A stretch of DNA of 42,093 nt from Psychrobacter faecalis. GTDB taxonomy: Bacteria > Pseudomonadota > Gammaproteobacteria > Pseudomonadales > Moraxellaceae. Below, one piece after another: positions 1 through 9,300 of this stretch. The notes below the pieces were generated by a model that did not search any database, was not told where the DNA came from, and worked only from the letters and a program-made list of their open reading frames with translations. Numbering within the stretch: position 1 is the stretch's first letter; each line of letters begins with the position of its first letter. The position numbers were made by a program, and so were the translations under genes. The stretch spans positions 1 through 42,093 of the forward strand of contig NZ_JABAST010000026.1 of assembly GCF_016107575.1 (NCBI RefSeq), in the 5' to 3' direction.

Positions 1-2
1 TA

Positions 3-140
3 CAAAGGGTACGAGCAAGAGATTTATGGCATTTGTCTCATCGATTGATTCGTAAAATCCTGTCACACAATCTGTGCTTTGTACTCAACAAAAAACTTGG
101 TAATCCGCCTCTTCAGTTTGAATTGCTTATTTCAAGTTGA
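3..140 (+). pseudogene. IS982-family transposase, C-terminal fragment (runs off left edge)
   Basis: The frame starting at base 3 is open from the window edge to a TGA at 138-140 and encodes about 45 residues. They include HLSHRLIRKILSHNLCFVLN followed by KKLGNPPLQFELL, which resembles the C-terminal end of IS982-family DDE transposases (typically an A/SHNLCxxxN-x-LxGNP pattern). The stop is followed by a GAGAGTGGGGT stretch that could be the right inverted end of the element. The rest of the gene lies outside the window, so it is unclear whether the copy is intact or a remnant. The family call rests on this short tail only. Confidence 0.6.
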
Positions 141-258
141 GAGTGGGGTTTTTTATATAAAAAGATAACGGCTAAAATACCAAATTATAATGGTTGATGG
201 CTTGTTTTTTGGCATGATTCATTGATAATGTGAATAACTATTAAAACTTGCCGCTTAT

Positions 259-293
259 TTGGTAGTGATTGGCAAAAGACTACTCACTACCAA
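259..293. repeat. Perfect 10-bp inverted repeat upstream of the 317 gene
   Basis: TTGGTAGTGA (259-268) and TCACTACCAA (284-293) are exact reverse complements separated by 15 bases. The repeat ends about 25-30 bases before the start of the next gene. It could be an operator or a transcript hairpin. There is no T-run after it, so it is not a typical terminator. Confidence 0.55.
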
Positions 294-316
294 TGCCATT
301 TACTACTAAATAAGGT

Positions 317-1408
317 ATGACTGTGCCCGCCTCTTCTACCCGTGCGCCGATAACACCAGCGCCTCTTCAGTCCTCAGACCTACCCAGCAGCCCGCCGCCA
401 AGACCGAATCGTCCCCAGCCCAATCGCTTGAAGCTGACCTATGATATCGTGATGCTCATCGCCATCAGTATTGATTTATTTTTAATCAGTACTGACGCTA
501 TTTTGATGAGTAATTTTAGTAGTAATGCCGCGCAGTGGTTGAGTATGAGCGAGGCATTAAACTGGTATCAAAACCATATTCATGACTCGTTACGGACAGC
601 GGGCGGTTTTTTTACGCTATTCTTGATTGCCGAGTTGCTATTGCGCTGGGCAGTTGCTATTAAAGAAAAGGTGTATTACCGCTGGTTCTTTTTCCCTTTT
701 GTGCATTGGTATGAAGTGTTAGGCTGTTTTCCGCAGTTGCGCGCGCTGCGTTTATTTCGCGCCGTGATTATCGGGCGCCGCTTATATCAGCTAGGTTATC
801 AAGTACTGCCACAGCCGTGGATTAATCGCATTAATTTTTATATTAATTTGCTGTTAGAAGAGCTGTCTGACCGCGTCATCTTAACGACCATTCAGACTTT
901 TCGCCAGCAGCTGACCGATCCTAACACTCATAAATCCTTTATCGAATCTACCATTGCCCGCAATCGCAATGAGATTGAAGCGGCGATACTATCGCTACTG
1001 CGTAAAGAGCTGGCGCCAAAACTTCAGGCACTGACCGAGTCATCGGGCGGCGGCACTATTGTCGCCACCGAAATGGGCAATGCCATCAAAGAGGGATTGG
1101 CCAATACGCCTGAGCTACGCCGCTATCTGCGTATGATACCCATTGCTGGAACGTTAATTGAGTCGCAGCTACAGCATGTCGGGCATAATATCGGCGAAAA
1201 CGTGGTATATGCGCTGAATGAGCGCCTGCTTGACGCCGAACGTATTGACGCGTTAATGGTTGCTATCGCCAGCGGCGTTGCTCAAATCGATACCGACAAC
1301 AGCGCCCTTGATACGTTAATCTCAAGCATCATCGCCGATGGTTTAGACGAATTTGAAGCCCAAATAAAAGTGCAGCAATGGAAGCATCAAGACATGCTTA
1401 ATTTGTAG
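317..1408 (+). CDS. Membrane protein with voltage-sensor-like N-terminal half
   Basis: The product is 363 residues with no firm family assignment. After a Pro-rich N-terminus (1-40) there are hydrophobic segments near 42-63, 95-113 and 123-138. A fourth segment, about 141-158, carries R142, R145, R148, R154 and R155. The second segment ends in an E-x3-R pattern (ELLLR, 106-110). This S1-S4-like layout resembles the voltage-sensor module of ion channels, but no pore helices follow. The remaining ~190 residues look soluble and helical. An AAGG ends one base before the ATG at 317 and seven bases before an in-frame GTG at 323, so GTG 323 may be the true start. The gene stands alone between an IS end and minC. 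The sensor reading is inference; a generic inner-membrane protein is the alternative. Confidence 0.6.
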   Translation: MTVPASSTRAPITPAPLQSSDLPSSPPPRPNRPQPNRLKLTYDIVMLIAISIDLFLISTDAILMSNFSSNAAQWLSMSEALNWYQNHIHDSLRTAGGFFTLFLIAELLLRWAVAIKEKVYYRWFFFPFVHWYEVLGCFPQLRALRLFRAVIIGRRLYQLGYQVLPQPWINRINFYINLLLEELSDRVILTTIQTFRQQLTDPNTHKSFIESTIARNRNEIEAAILSLLRKELAPKLQALTESSGGGTIVATEMGNAIKEGLANTPELRRYLRMIPIAGTLIESQLQHVGHNIGENVVYALNERLLDAERIDALMVAIASGVAQIDTDNSALDTLISSIIADGLDEFEAQIKVQQWKHQDMLNL

Positions 1409-1432
1409 TGTTTTGAATGAGAACCAGTTTTT

Positions 1433-1461
1433 TTGACAATCATACTTTTGATATGCATATT
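1433..1461 (+). promoter_or_regulatory. Predicted sigma70 promoter for minC
   Basis: A consensus TTGACA (1433-1438) is followed after 17 bases by CATATT (1456-1461). It lies about 100 bases upstream of the minC start in the gap after the preceding gene. The match is by eye only. Confidence 0.5.
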
Positions 1462-1562
1462 TTTGAAAGCCGCACTTTTAATAATTAGACTTTGATGCTA
1501 TATGCCGAGGCAAAAACGGCACATTGAACACCGCAACACGACCATTTTTGAGGATGTATATT

Positions 1563-2459
1563 ATGACGATTTCAGACAACAATCAGCAGGCGCTTGACTC
1601 ACAGCAGGCGCTTGACTCACCTGACACGCCAGCTTTGGCATTTTATGGCAAAATGCTGACCTTTTCACGGCTGCAGTTTAGCACCGATGACTTTGCGGCG
1701 ATTGCCAGCCAACTTGAAAGTACACTGAGTAATAAAAATAGCAATATCCCTGTATTGATTGACAGTGAAGTCGAGCAGGATTTAGCGGCATTAGTAGAGC
1801 TGCTTTGGTCATGGGGTTTGCAGCCTATCGGCGTGGTCACAGGTTTGCTTGATGAGCAAGCACGTCAGCTACGCTTAGCGATATTTCCAGCGGACGGCAA
1901 GCGTATCGAGCGTATTTTGCCCAGTAAAAAAGCCACTACACAGTTAAGTCAAGTAGCGGCTTCTAAGGATAGCGCACAAACGTCACCTGCGAACGATTCT
2001 GTCAGCTCTACTACCGATAATGCTGGCTCAGCTGTAAATAGCCAAGCTGCTGCCACTACCGAGGTAAATGCAACGACTGAAACCACCTTGACGGCAGAGA
2101 CGCTTATCAGTGCCGAGCATATTACCAGCTTGATTTATGATCAAATGCTGCGCTCGGGACAAAGCCTCAACCATGTCGGTGGCGATTTGATTTTAACCAA
2201 TAGTGTCAATAGCGGCGCTGAAGCGATTACTGACAATAACCTGCACGTTTATGGTCGCGCCCAAGGTCGTTTGGTCGCAGGCGCAACGGGTGATAAAGAT
2301 GCGCGTATTTTTTGCCAAGTCTTTAATCCCTCTCTGGTCTCAGTTGCTGGCACGTATTGCTTACGTGATAACCTACCCGAGCACGTGATTGATAAATCGG
2401 TTGAAGTGCGTTATTTAGAAGGTCAGGGTTTAGTCTTTACGGTTATGGATAACGCTTAG
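1563..2459 (+). CDS. minC: Septum site-determining protein MinC
   Basis: MinC inhibits FtsZ assembly away from midcell and is recruited to the membrane by MinD. The product is about 298 residues from ATG 1563, which has GAGG about eight bases upstream; an in-frame TTG at 1524 would add 13 residues and lacks a comparable site. The N-terminal FtsZ-inhibiting domain is about residues 18-120. A Ser/Thr/Ala-rich linker covers about 125-190. The C-terminal beta-helix domain that binds MinD holds GGDLILTNSVNSGAEAI, YGRAQGRLVAGATG and ARIFCQVFNPSLVSVAG. The length is greater than in E. coli (231 residues), mainly because of the linker. minD and minE follow, but only after a 435-bp gap. Confidence 0.95.
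   Translation: MTISDNNQQALDSQQALDSPDTPALAFYGKMLTFSRLQFSTDDFAAIASQLESTLSNKNSNIPVLIDSEVEQDLAALVELLWSWGLQPIGVVTGLLDEQARQLRLAIFPADGKRIERILPSKKATTQLSQVAASKDSAQTSPANDSVSSTTDNAGSAVNSQAAATTEVNATTETTLTAETLISAEHITSLIYDQMLRSGQSLNHVGGDLILTNSVNSGAEAITDNNLHVYGRAQGRLVAGATGDKDARIFCQVFNPSLVSVAGTYCLRDNLPEHVIDKSVEVRYLEGQGLVFTVMDNA
1585..1620 (+). repeat. 18-bp tandem duplication inside minC
   Basis: The 18-base unit CAGCAGGCGCTTGACTCA occurs twice back to back near the 5' end of minC and encodes QQALDS twice. The duplication preserves the frame and falls in the variable N-terminal tail, so it should be tolerated. Confidence 0.85.
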
Positions 2460-2894
2460 GTTTTATTTGCTCTTTAGACGACTCAAAGGTGTCATTTCAT
2501 CATTATCAGTTTGAATATATTTGATGATAAATGATAAATTGACGTCTAAATAGCATAATTAATATTATAGTAAGTTTACTTAACAAAACTGCGCTATGAT
2601 GGATTGTTAGCTCTGCCACTATTTACGCTAGACTATAGGCGCGAATATTGAGCGCAGATAATAGAGGGCGCTTTGGCTCCCTATTTAGCTGATATAACCA
2701 TTATCTGTAGGCAGCTTTTGTGCTTAAATACGCACTGGCTATAAGTTTTTGTATATTTATGCTAGGCTTATGCTCGCAGATAGCACATCTCCGCTAGGTA
2801 AACGCCGAGCAATTGTGCTACTTTACATCTATACTGTTTCATCTAAAATGTTTTAACTAATAAATATCCCATCAATTCATAGGAGTGTGCCATT
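2460..2894 (+). promoter_or_regulatory. minC-minD intergenic region with inverted repeat and predicted promoter
   Basis: There are 435 bases without a gene where minC and minD are usually contiguous. An 8-bp inverted repeat, TTTAGACG (2473-2480) and CGTCTAAA (2543-2550), encloses a further imperfect pairing (TTATCA with TGATAA). A promoter-like TTGACG (2539-2544), 18 bases, TATTAT (2563-2568) overlaps the right arm, so the repeat could be an operator for minDE or a read-through attenuator after minC. It would leave a leader of about 320 bases before minD. I see no coding potential here. Confidence 0.4.
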
Positions 2895-3707
2895 GTGGCG
2901 AAGATTGTTGTAATCACTTCGGGTAAAGGCGGTGTGGGCAAAACCACGACCAGCGCTTCTTTTGCCGCCGGTTTAGCATTACGTGGCTATAAGACAGTTG
3001 TTATCGATTTTGATGTAGGCTTACGTAATCTAGACTTGATTATGGGCTGCGAAAATCGAATTGTTTATGACTTTGTCGATGTTATCAATGGCAATGCCCG
3101 CCTGTCACAAGCGCTGGTAAAAGACAAGCAACTAGAAAATTTATATATCCTGCCTGCCAGTCAAACGCGTGATAAAGATGCGTTGACAGACGACGGCGTT
3201 ACAGAAGTCATGGATGAGTTGTCAAAGCAGTTTGACTATATTATCTGCGACTCGCCTGCTGGTATTGAGCGCGGTGCGCAGCTGGCGATGTATCATGCAG
3301 ATGAAGCCATCATCGTCACCAACCCTGAAATCTCTTCGGTACGTGACTCGGACCGTATCATTGGTATCTTGCAAAGCCAAACCAAAAAAGTGATTGAAAA
3401 TCAGGGCACGGTACGCGAGCATTTAATCATCACCCGCTACAACGCCGACCGTGCTGCCGCAAATGAGATGATGGATATCGATACCATCTCTAACGATATT
3501 TTAAAAGTGCCGTTACTTGGTGTGGTTCCTGAGAGCCATTCAGTGCTGGAAGCGTCTAACCATGGCGAGCCTGTGATTCATTATACCGATTCAGTGGCTG
3601 GTCAATGTTATGACGATATCGTCGCCCGTTTCTTAGGAGAAGAGCGTCCATTACGTCATATTGATGTGAAGAAAAAGAGTCTACTACAGCGCTGGTTTGG
3701 GGGTTAA
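2895..3707 (+). CDS. minD: Septum site-determining ATPase MinD
   Basis: MinD is the membrane-cycling ATPase that carries MinC to the poles and is released by MinE. The 270-residue product has the deviant Walker A motif GKGGVGKTT near residues 10-18. Other conserved stretches are [17 protein letters not shown], the Walker B region [14 protein letters not shown] and [16 protein letters not shown]. The C-terminal amphipathic membrane-targeting helix reads [12 protein letters not shown]. The start is a GTG with AGGAG (2881-2885) nine bases upstream. The stop overlaps the minE start by one base (TAATG), which implies translational coupling. Length and motifs match the family fully. Confidence 0.97.
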   Translation: MAKIVVITSGKGGVGKTTTSASFAAGLALRGYKTVVIDFDVGLRNLDLIMGCENRIVYDFVDVINGNARLSQALVKDKQLENLYILPASQTRDKDALTDDGVTEVMDELSKQFDYIICDSPAGIERGAQLAMYHADEAIIVTNPEISSVRDSDRIIGILQSQTKKVIENQGTVREHLIITRYNADRAAANEMMDIDTISNDILKVPLLGVVPESHSVLEASNHGEPVIHYTDSVAGQCYDDIVARFLGEERPLRHIDVKKKSLLQRWFGG

Positions 3708-4000
3708 TGATGAGTAAGAAAAAAGGATTTTGGAGTAGCCTATTTGGTACGGATGACAGCAGCAGTGCTGGCAGTGCTAATATGGCAACTGAGCGCTTAA
3801 AAGTTATTGTTGCAAGTGAAAATCGCTTGAATAATCGCCTGACCACTGACCGTATCGAAAAAATGAAACGTGAAATACTAGAAGTGGTTAATAAGTACGT
3901 CAACGGTGTGCAGATTGATGATGTTAATATCAACCATCGCTCTGAAGACAGCTTAGACGTGCTCGAGATGAATATCAGTTTACCTGAACATAAAAAGTAA
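3707..4000 (+). CDS. minE: Cell division topological specificity factor MinE
   Basis: MinE stimulates MinD ATPase activity and drives Min oscillation. The 97-residue product has the N-terminal amphipathic segment ([10 protein letters not shown]), the MinD-contact helix around [14 protein letters not shown], and a C-terminal dimerisation domain containing [13 protein letters not shown] and [11 protein letters not shown] Ser-rich stretch (about residues 16-26) between the two is slightly longer than in E. coli (88 residues). It overlaps minD by one base and is followed by a strong hairpin. Confidence 0.96.
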   Translation: MMSKKKGFWSSLFGTDDSSSAGSANMATERLKVIVASENRLNNRLTTDRIEKMKREILEVVNKYVNGVQIDDVNINHRSEDSLDVLEMNISLPEHKK

Positions 4001-4049
4001 ACGGCATGACTTTATATTTATAGCGTTTGCTAGTACAAATGCTGGCACA

Positions 4050-4085
4050 AAAAAAGCCTTAAGTTTCATACTTAGGGCTTTTTTA
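4050..4085. terminator. Bidirectional rho-independent terminator (minE / cytochrome b561)
   Basis: A-rich sequence, AAGCCTTAAG, a seven-base loop, CTTAGGGCTT and then a T-run form a hairpin with one mismatch. A-run and T-run flank it on opposite sides, so it can serve both minE (plus) and the convergent b561 gene (minus). Confidence 0.8.
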
Positions 4086-4111
4086 TACGCGCTCTTCCCA
4101 TTTTTAAGTCG

Positions 4112-4639
4112 TTATTTTATACGCGCCATAATATTGTCTTTTTTAATGAATTGATGATATAGCGCGGCGCCAATATGCATCAAAGTAAAAATAATTATCA
4201 TCGGCCACAAAATATCGGTATGCCAGTCATTAAAAAGCCGTGCTAATCCCCTATCGGGGGTGACAAAGACAGGAACTTGAAATAAACCAAAGACGTCAAC
4301 TGCTCGGCCGCCATATACCGACATCAGCAGTCCTGCCATAGGCATCGCAATTAATAACGCATATAAAGCAAAGTGGGATAATTGTGCAAGCAGCATTTGC
4401 CATTTTGGCATTGCCAGCGCTGGCGGTGCTTTATTAAAAATACGGCTGATCACGCGGGCAATCATCCAAAACAACAAACTGACCCCAAATGCCTTGTGTA
4501 AGCCGATATAGACCTTACTATCAAGATTGTCATATAACAGTATCATGATCCAAGTGACCAGTAATAATAAGGCGCTAACCCAATGAAAGACTCGACTAGC
4601 AACCGACCACTTTGTCAGATTTGAATGGATATTATTCAT
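4112..4639 (-). CDS. Cytochrome b561 (di-haem inner-membrane electron carrier)
   Basis: The 175-residue product has four membrane helices (about 15-36, 48-66, 86-108 and 145-163), as expected for the bacterial CybB/YodB-type b561 family. The family oxidises quinol-type donors through two b haems. Candidate axial ligands are H19 (first helix), H48 (start of the second), H140 and H155; which pair serves each haem cannot be decided here. The WSVASRVFHWVSALLL stretch and LHKAFG are typical. It is a single gene that converges with minE and shares its terminator. No substrate or partner gene is adjacent. Confidence 0.85.
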   Translation of the reverse strand: MNNIHSNLTKWSVASRVFHWVSALLLLVTWIMILLYDNLDSKVYIGLHKAFGVSLLFWMIARVISRIFNKAPPALAMPKWQMLLAQLSHFALYALLIAMPMAGLLMSVYGGRAVDVFGLFQVPVFVTPDRGLARLFNDWHTDILWPMIIIFTLMHIGAALYHQFIKKDNIMARIK

Positions 4640-4830
4640 AGTATATTTTATCGCTTCCTATTCATCGATACTTATAGGCGCTGGCTGATACGGATCAAAT
4701 GACAGTGTTAAAAACCTACTAGCTGGTAACTGGCAAATAAACATAATAACTATCTGTCCCAGCTCAAGGCTAATAACCTTATTTAGAGCTAACACTAAAG
4801 CCCATGATAAAAAGCGTAACCATGAGCAAA

Positions 4831-5334
4831 TTAGCTATCTAAGTCAACCAATTGATGGGCGACTTTATCCAAATCTGGCACCATGTAAACCGTATCATCA
4901 ATCATCACCGCTTGGAAAAGGTAGGATAGCACAACATCTTCTTGGACGCGCTGCTGAACGGTATCAGTTTTGCTGTCGGTTTTGATAAAGTGCTCAGGCA
5001 AGTCGATATCTTTGACATCGGAGATACGCGCCTGTAGTTGGCGGAGCTCGCCTGCTGTCTGTAGCGCGATACGATGCGCGGTGGTATTGCCTTCTAAAAT
5101 AATAATCTTGTCCGGCGTTTGATGGCGCGGCAATAGATGGATCACAGCGACTTCTTGTTGTTGCCATTCATACGTCCATCTATGTTCACTACACTCATCG
5201 ACACTTAAAATCAAGCTACTAGGAATGATCCAATCCGGTTGGTCGGTGGCTGGGACAATCGTTACGTCGAGCATACCATTATTAGTGGTCAATAAGCTCA
5301 CGGCTTCAAATGAGTGCTTTAGAATCTGTTTCAT
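4831..5334 (-). CDS. chpC: CheW-like protein ChpC of the Pil-Chp system
   Basis: The 167-residue product follows chpB with a 4-base overlap and closes the operon, which is the position of chpC in Pseudomonas aeruginosa. The sequence is weakly CheW-like. An N-terminal segment (LDVTIVPATDQPDWIIPSSL) is followed by a beta-rich core containing VAVIHLLPRHQ and DKIIILEG, then a short C-terminal region. ChpC links additional receptors to the ChpA kinase, though its role is less well defined than PilI's. The assignment rests on position as much as on sequence. Confidence 0.7.
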   Translation of the reverse strand: MKQILKHSFEAVSLLTTNNGMLDVTIVPATDQPDWIIPSSLILSVDECSEHRWTYEWQQQEVAVIHLLPRHQTPDKIIILEGNTTAHRIALQTAGELRQLQARISDVKDIDLPEHFIKTDSKTDTVQQRVQEDVVLSYLFQAVMIDDTVYMVPDLDKVAHQLVDLDS

Positions 5335-6374
5335 ATGTCGCTCACAATAAATGACTCTGAAGAGGCGGGCATCGCCCTTTCAGCAATATAATGGGTAAGT
5401 TTTTCTGCTAAGGCTTTGGGACTGCCAACAAACTGACAATAACCTGAATCAATAATGGCTTGCGGCTGACTTGGACAAGCGCTTGATATTGGGTCTTGCG
5501 CCCACAATTGACTGTCATTGTCTTGGATTAAGTCCAAATACTGCGAACCATCATTTCCCATACCAGAGAAAATAATATTGATAAGCTCACTGCCATAAAC
5601 ATCACTGGTATTTTTCAGGATTTGACCGATAGCGGGCTTGTAATCGCCCTCCCACGCTTGATCTATTAAGATAATACGACCAGTTGAATCGCAAACAATT
5701 TGTTTATCAATGGGTACAATGAGGCATTGCCCGCCGCGCAAACACTGTGATGAGGTAATCAGCTGACAGCGCCAGTCATTATGGCGATTGAGTATGCGTG
5801 GTAGCGTACCTATCATCGCTTGGTTAAAATGATGCGCCAGTAAAATACTCACAGGCAAGGTGGGTGACAAATGATCTAAAAATTCTTTGACCGCACTAGG
5901 CCCGCCCATCGAAGCACCTAAAAATACCACATAATGCCAATCGTTAGTCTCATTTTGATAAGCCGTATTCTTATAAGCAGGGCTATCTATTGCCTTACTT
6001 AATAACGGCAACGCCAGCATTTGGGCAAGTTTGCGCTTGAGTTTGCGCTGCCATTTGGCATAATGCTCAGCTTCATTAAGATACGGCGCCTGGCTAAATC
6101 CGACTACAACGGTAGCAGGTTGAGCGGTAGTAGTCGCTACTGCCATATGCTCATCGTAATCACCATCTATGAGCCAAATATCAATAGGCGCTGTATAGCG
6201 GCTCAACCTATTTTGTAATTGCGTCCTTGATACGCAGTCAACCAGCTGCAAACCACAACTACGCACAGTATCAGAAAAAGCCATGCGCTGATGGTGGTCT
6301 TCTACCACCACCAGTACCCTGATATCGTTTTTATGCTTATCCCTTAGTATTAAGGCAGGTACATTATCCTTCAT
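5331..6374 (-). CDS. chpB: Chemotaxis methylesterase ChpB (CheB-type)
   Basis: CheB-type enzymes demethylate glutamyl esters on the chemoreceptor, here expected to be PilJ. The 347-residue product has a C-terminal methylesterase domain from about residue 147. The predicted catalytic triad is S155 (GASMGGPS), H182 (LLAHHFNQ) and D275 (SGMGNDGS). The N-terminal ~95 residues resemble a degenerate receiver fold (VLVVVEDHHQRMAF, IDIWLIDGDYDEHM) and probably are not phosphorylated in the usual way. It overlaps the chpA end by 11 bases and chpC by 4. It is intact, although its receptor gene and the opposing methyltransferase gene are both disrupted in this sequence. Confidence 0.88.
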   Translation of the reverse strand: MKDNVPALILRDKHKNDIRVLVVVEDHHQRMAFSDTVRSCGLQLVDCVSRTQLQNRLSRYTAPIDIWLIDGDYDEHMAVATTTAQPATVVVGFSQAPYLNEAEHYAKWQRKLKRKLAQMLALPLLSKAIDSPAYKNTAYQNETNDWHYVVFLGASMGGPSAVKEFLDHLSPTLPVSILLAHHFNQAMIGTLPRILNRHNDWRCQLITSSQCLRGGQCLIVPIDKQIVCDSTGRIILIDQAWEGDYKPAIGQILKNTSDVYGSELINIIFSGMGNDGSQYLDLIQDNDSQLWAQDPISSACPSQPQAIIDSGYCQFVGSPKALAEKLTHYIAERAMPASSESFIVSDI

Positions 6375-9300
6375 TGACTAAGCTAGCCTCTATACCCAAT
6401 AGACCTTGGATTTTATTAAGAAGCTGGTTTTCTTGGAAAGGTTTGCCCATGTAGTCATTGACTCCAATCTCAAAATCGCGCTCGCGATGCTTTTCGCCGG
6501 TACGTGAGGTAATCATAATAATAGGCAGCTGTTGCAAACGTCGGTTATGACGAACTTGCGACGCAACTTCAAAACCGTCCATACGCGGCATTTCAATATC
6601 GAGTAGCATCAAGTCCGGTGTGGTTTCTTGTAAAATTTCAAGCGCATCGATACCATCTTTGGCAAGGACCACATTGAAACCTTGACGCTCTAAGAAACGT
6701 GAGGTCACTTTTCGTACCGTGACTGAGTCATCGACGACTAAAACGGTGATTTTAGATTCTGTACTGCTACGAACACTGATAGCAGATTTTGCGACTTCTC
6801 TGCCTAAAGCAGCATTTCGCATCAGTGCAATCAGATCAAGAATAAGCATGACCGAGCCACCACCCATGATGGTTGCCGCTGAGATACCCGATAGATTCGA
6901 GAATTGCTGGCCTAAAGGTTTTACCACGACCTCAATACGTGACCCTGCGATTTGATCAACCTGTAGCGCCATGTTTTGGCCACTACGGTTTTTGATAATA
7001 ATCAGTGGCACACTGGTGTTTGTATTGACGACCAGCTCATTGAGCTTATTACCTGATAAAATCTCATTCAAATAACGCACGCGATAATCGTTATCTTCAA
7101 AGTTAAGCGTAGCGGCGCCCGATTGATAATAGTCATAAATTCTTTCTGGACTGATACGTACCACGCGCTCAATCTGCGCTAACGGTATCGCATAATAGCG
7201 GTCTGCGGCGCGAACCACCAACGCATCAGACACCGCAACCGTGAGCGGCACACGCATAGTAAAGCGAGAGCCTTTACCAAGCTCTGACACCACCGATACC
7301 GCCCCACCTAGTTGACGAATCTCACTAATCACCACGTCCATACCGACACCGCGACCTGATATTTGCGTCACTTGCTTGCTGGTACTTAAGCCGGCGTTAA
7401 AGATATACTGCATAATATCAAGGTCGCTTAAACTGCTGTCTTCGGCGTCAATTAAACCTTGAGAAATGGCTTTATTGCGTACTGCTTCTACATCAATGCC
7501 GCGTCCATCATCAGTTAACTGGATAATGATTTCACTACCTTCACGCAGGACTTCTAAAGTGATTTGTCCACTACGTTCTTTACCCGCTTCTAAGCGCGTT
7601 GCAACCGTTTCAATTCCGTGATCGACGGCGTTACGTAACATATGCTCAAGCGGTGAGGTAATGCGCTCCAAAATGGTTCTATCCATTTCGTCATCAGCAT
7701 TGATAATCTTTAAATCAACCGACTTGTTTAGCTCATTGGCCGTTTGGCGCACGATACGCTCAAGCCGTGGCGTTAGGCGGGTAAAGGGTACCATCCGCGA
7801 ATTCATCAAGCCATCTTGCAGCTCAGTTTGCGTCCGCGATAATTGTAGCAATAGACTTTCGCTGTCACGCATCTTTTCAAGTAAGGTATGATTAATATCA
7901 ACCAAATCCGAGGCCGACTCGGTCAAAGATTTTGATAATTGGTTTAACGAAGAATACTGGTCCATCTCTAGAGGGTCAAAGCCTTCATGATTGACCAACT
8001 CATCATCAATCTGCGATAAAATCTGCGCTTCAAGCTCAATCTCCATCCGGCGCAGCTGATCCGCTAGACGTTGTACAGTCGTTCCCATCTCTTCAATACT
8101 AGTGGTCAAGCTACTCATGCCCATATCGATACGCGCACGGTTGATCGCCGACTCACCTGATAGATTGATCATATGCTCAATGAGGCCACCTGAGATACGA
8201 ATCATCTCGTTGCTACTGGCGTTCTGTTCTTGCTCAGTCGTATCAGCCACCATCGGCGGCATCTCACTGATATCTTTTTGGATATAGGTAGATTCTTGCT
8301 TTTCTTTCGCCAGTAAAATAGCATCACGCTGCGGTTGCAAAGACTCTTTTGGTATGTGTTTTAAGCTATCGGGGTTTTTACTAAATTGCTGCAGCGCCTC
8401 AATTAATAAGTCTGGCGTTGGTGGGTTCACCTGTTGCGAGAGAATAAATACCGCATCTGCCAGCCAATCGTGACAGGCTACCAGTAGCTCCAAGACTTTT
8501 TTGGTAGCAGGTCGGCGACGATCAATAAAGTCGGTATAAACCGTTTCCATTTCATGGGCAAGGTCAGCGATACCACATGCCGTTACCATACGCGCACCAC
8601 CTTTTAAGGTGTGTAAGTCGCGCTGTAGGGCTTGCAATGCAACGGTATCACCGGCATCACTTAAGAATGCTTGCAGACATTCATTACGGTTGGTCAGCAC
8701 CTCTGCTTCTTCTAAAAACACCTCTAAAATATCTGGGTCAGGTAAGCCGTTCGCCCAAGATTGTTTTATAATTCTATCTAAACTTAAGAAGTCTGCCGTT
8801 TTATCGATACGATGGGTATATTCATTGGCGCTGATTTGCGGTTCAGCAGCAGCCTGGTGTTGCGGCATTGGTACAATAAGTTCGACGTCTTTTGGTAACG
8901 CTGCTGCTTTTTCAAACTGCTGCAGCTGCTCAATCAGCTCAGGTGTAAAAAATGATTGCTGATAGCGGACAATATGCGCCACTTGCAATGACAACGTATC
9001 TTGCACGACTTGCATAATTTCAAGCCATTGCGTCGTTGGCGTAAGTCTTGCTTCAACGAATGCCTCGTAAATGCTCTCCGCCTCATGGGTCAAATCGCCA
9101 ATACTGCGTATGCCTGCCATACGCGCACCACCTTTGATGGTATGCAGGTGGCGCTGTAAAACCTTTAAGGTATTGATATTGCTGATATCAGCACGCCATT
9201 TACTAAAGCTATCATTGAGCGCATCATCAAGCTCCTGCGCTTCTTCTAAGAAGATTTCTAATAGCTCAATATCGGTAACGATGGTTTCAAGCGCAAACTC

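Noticed and set aside
4751..4790. Terminator after chpC
   Set aside because: AGCTC/GAGCT arms can pair, but there is no T-run on the minus strand, so it is not supported as a terminator.
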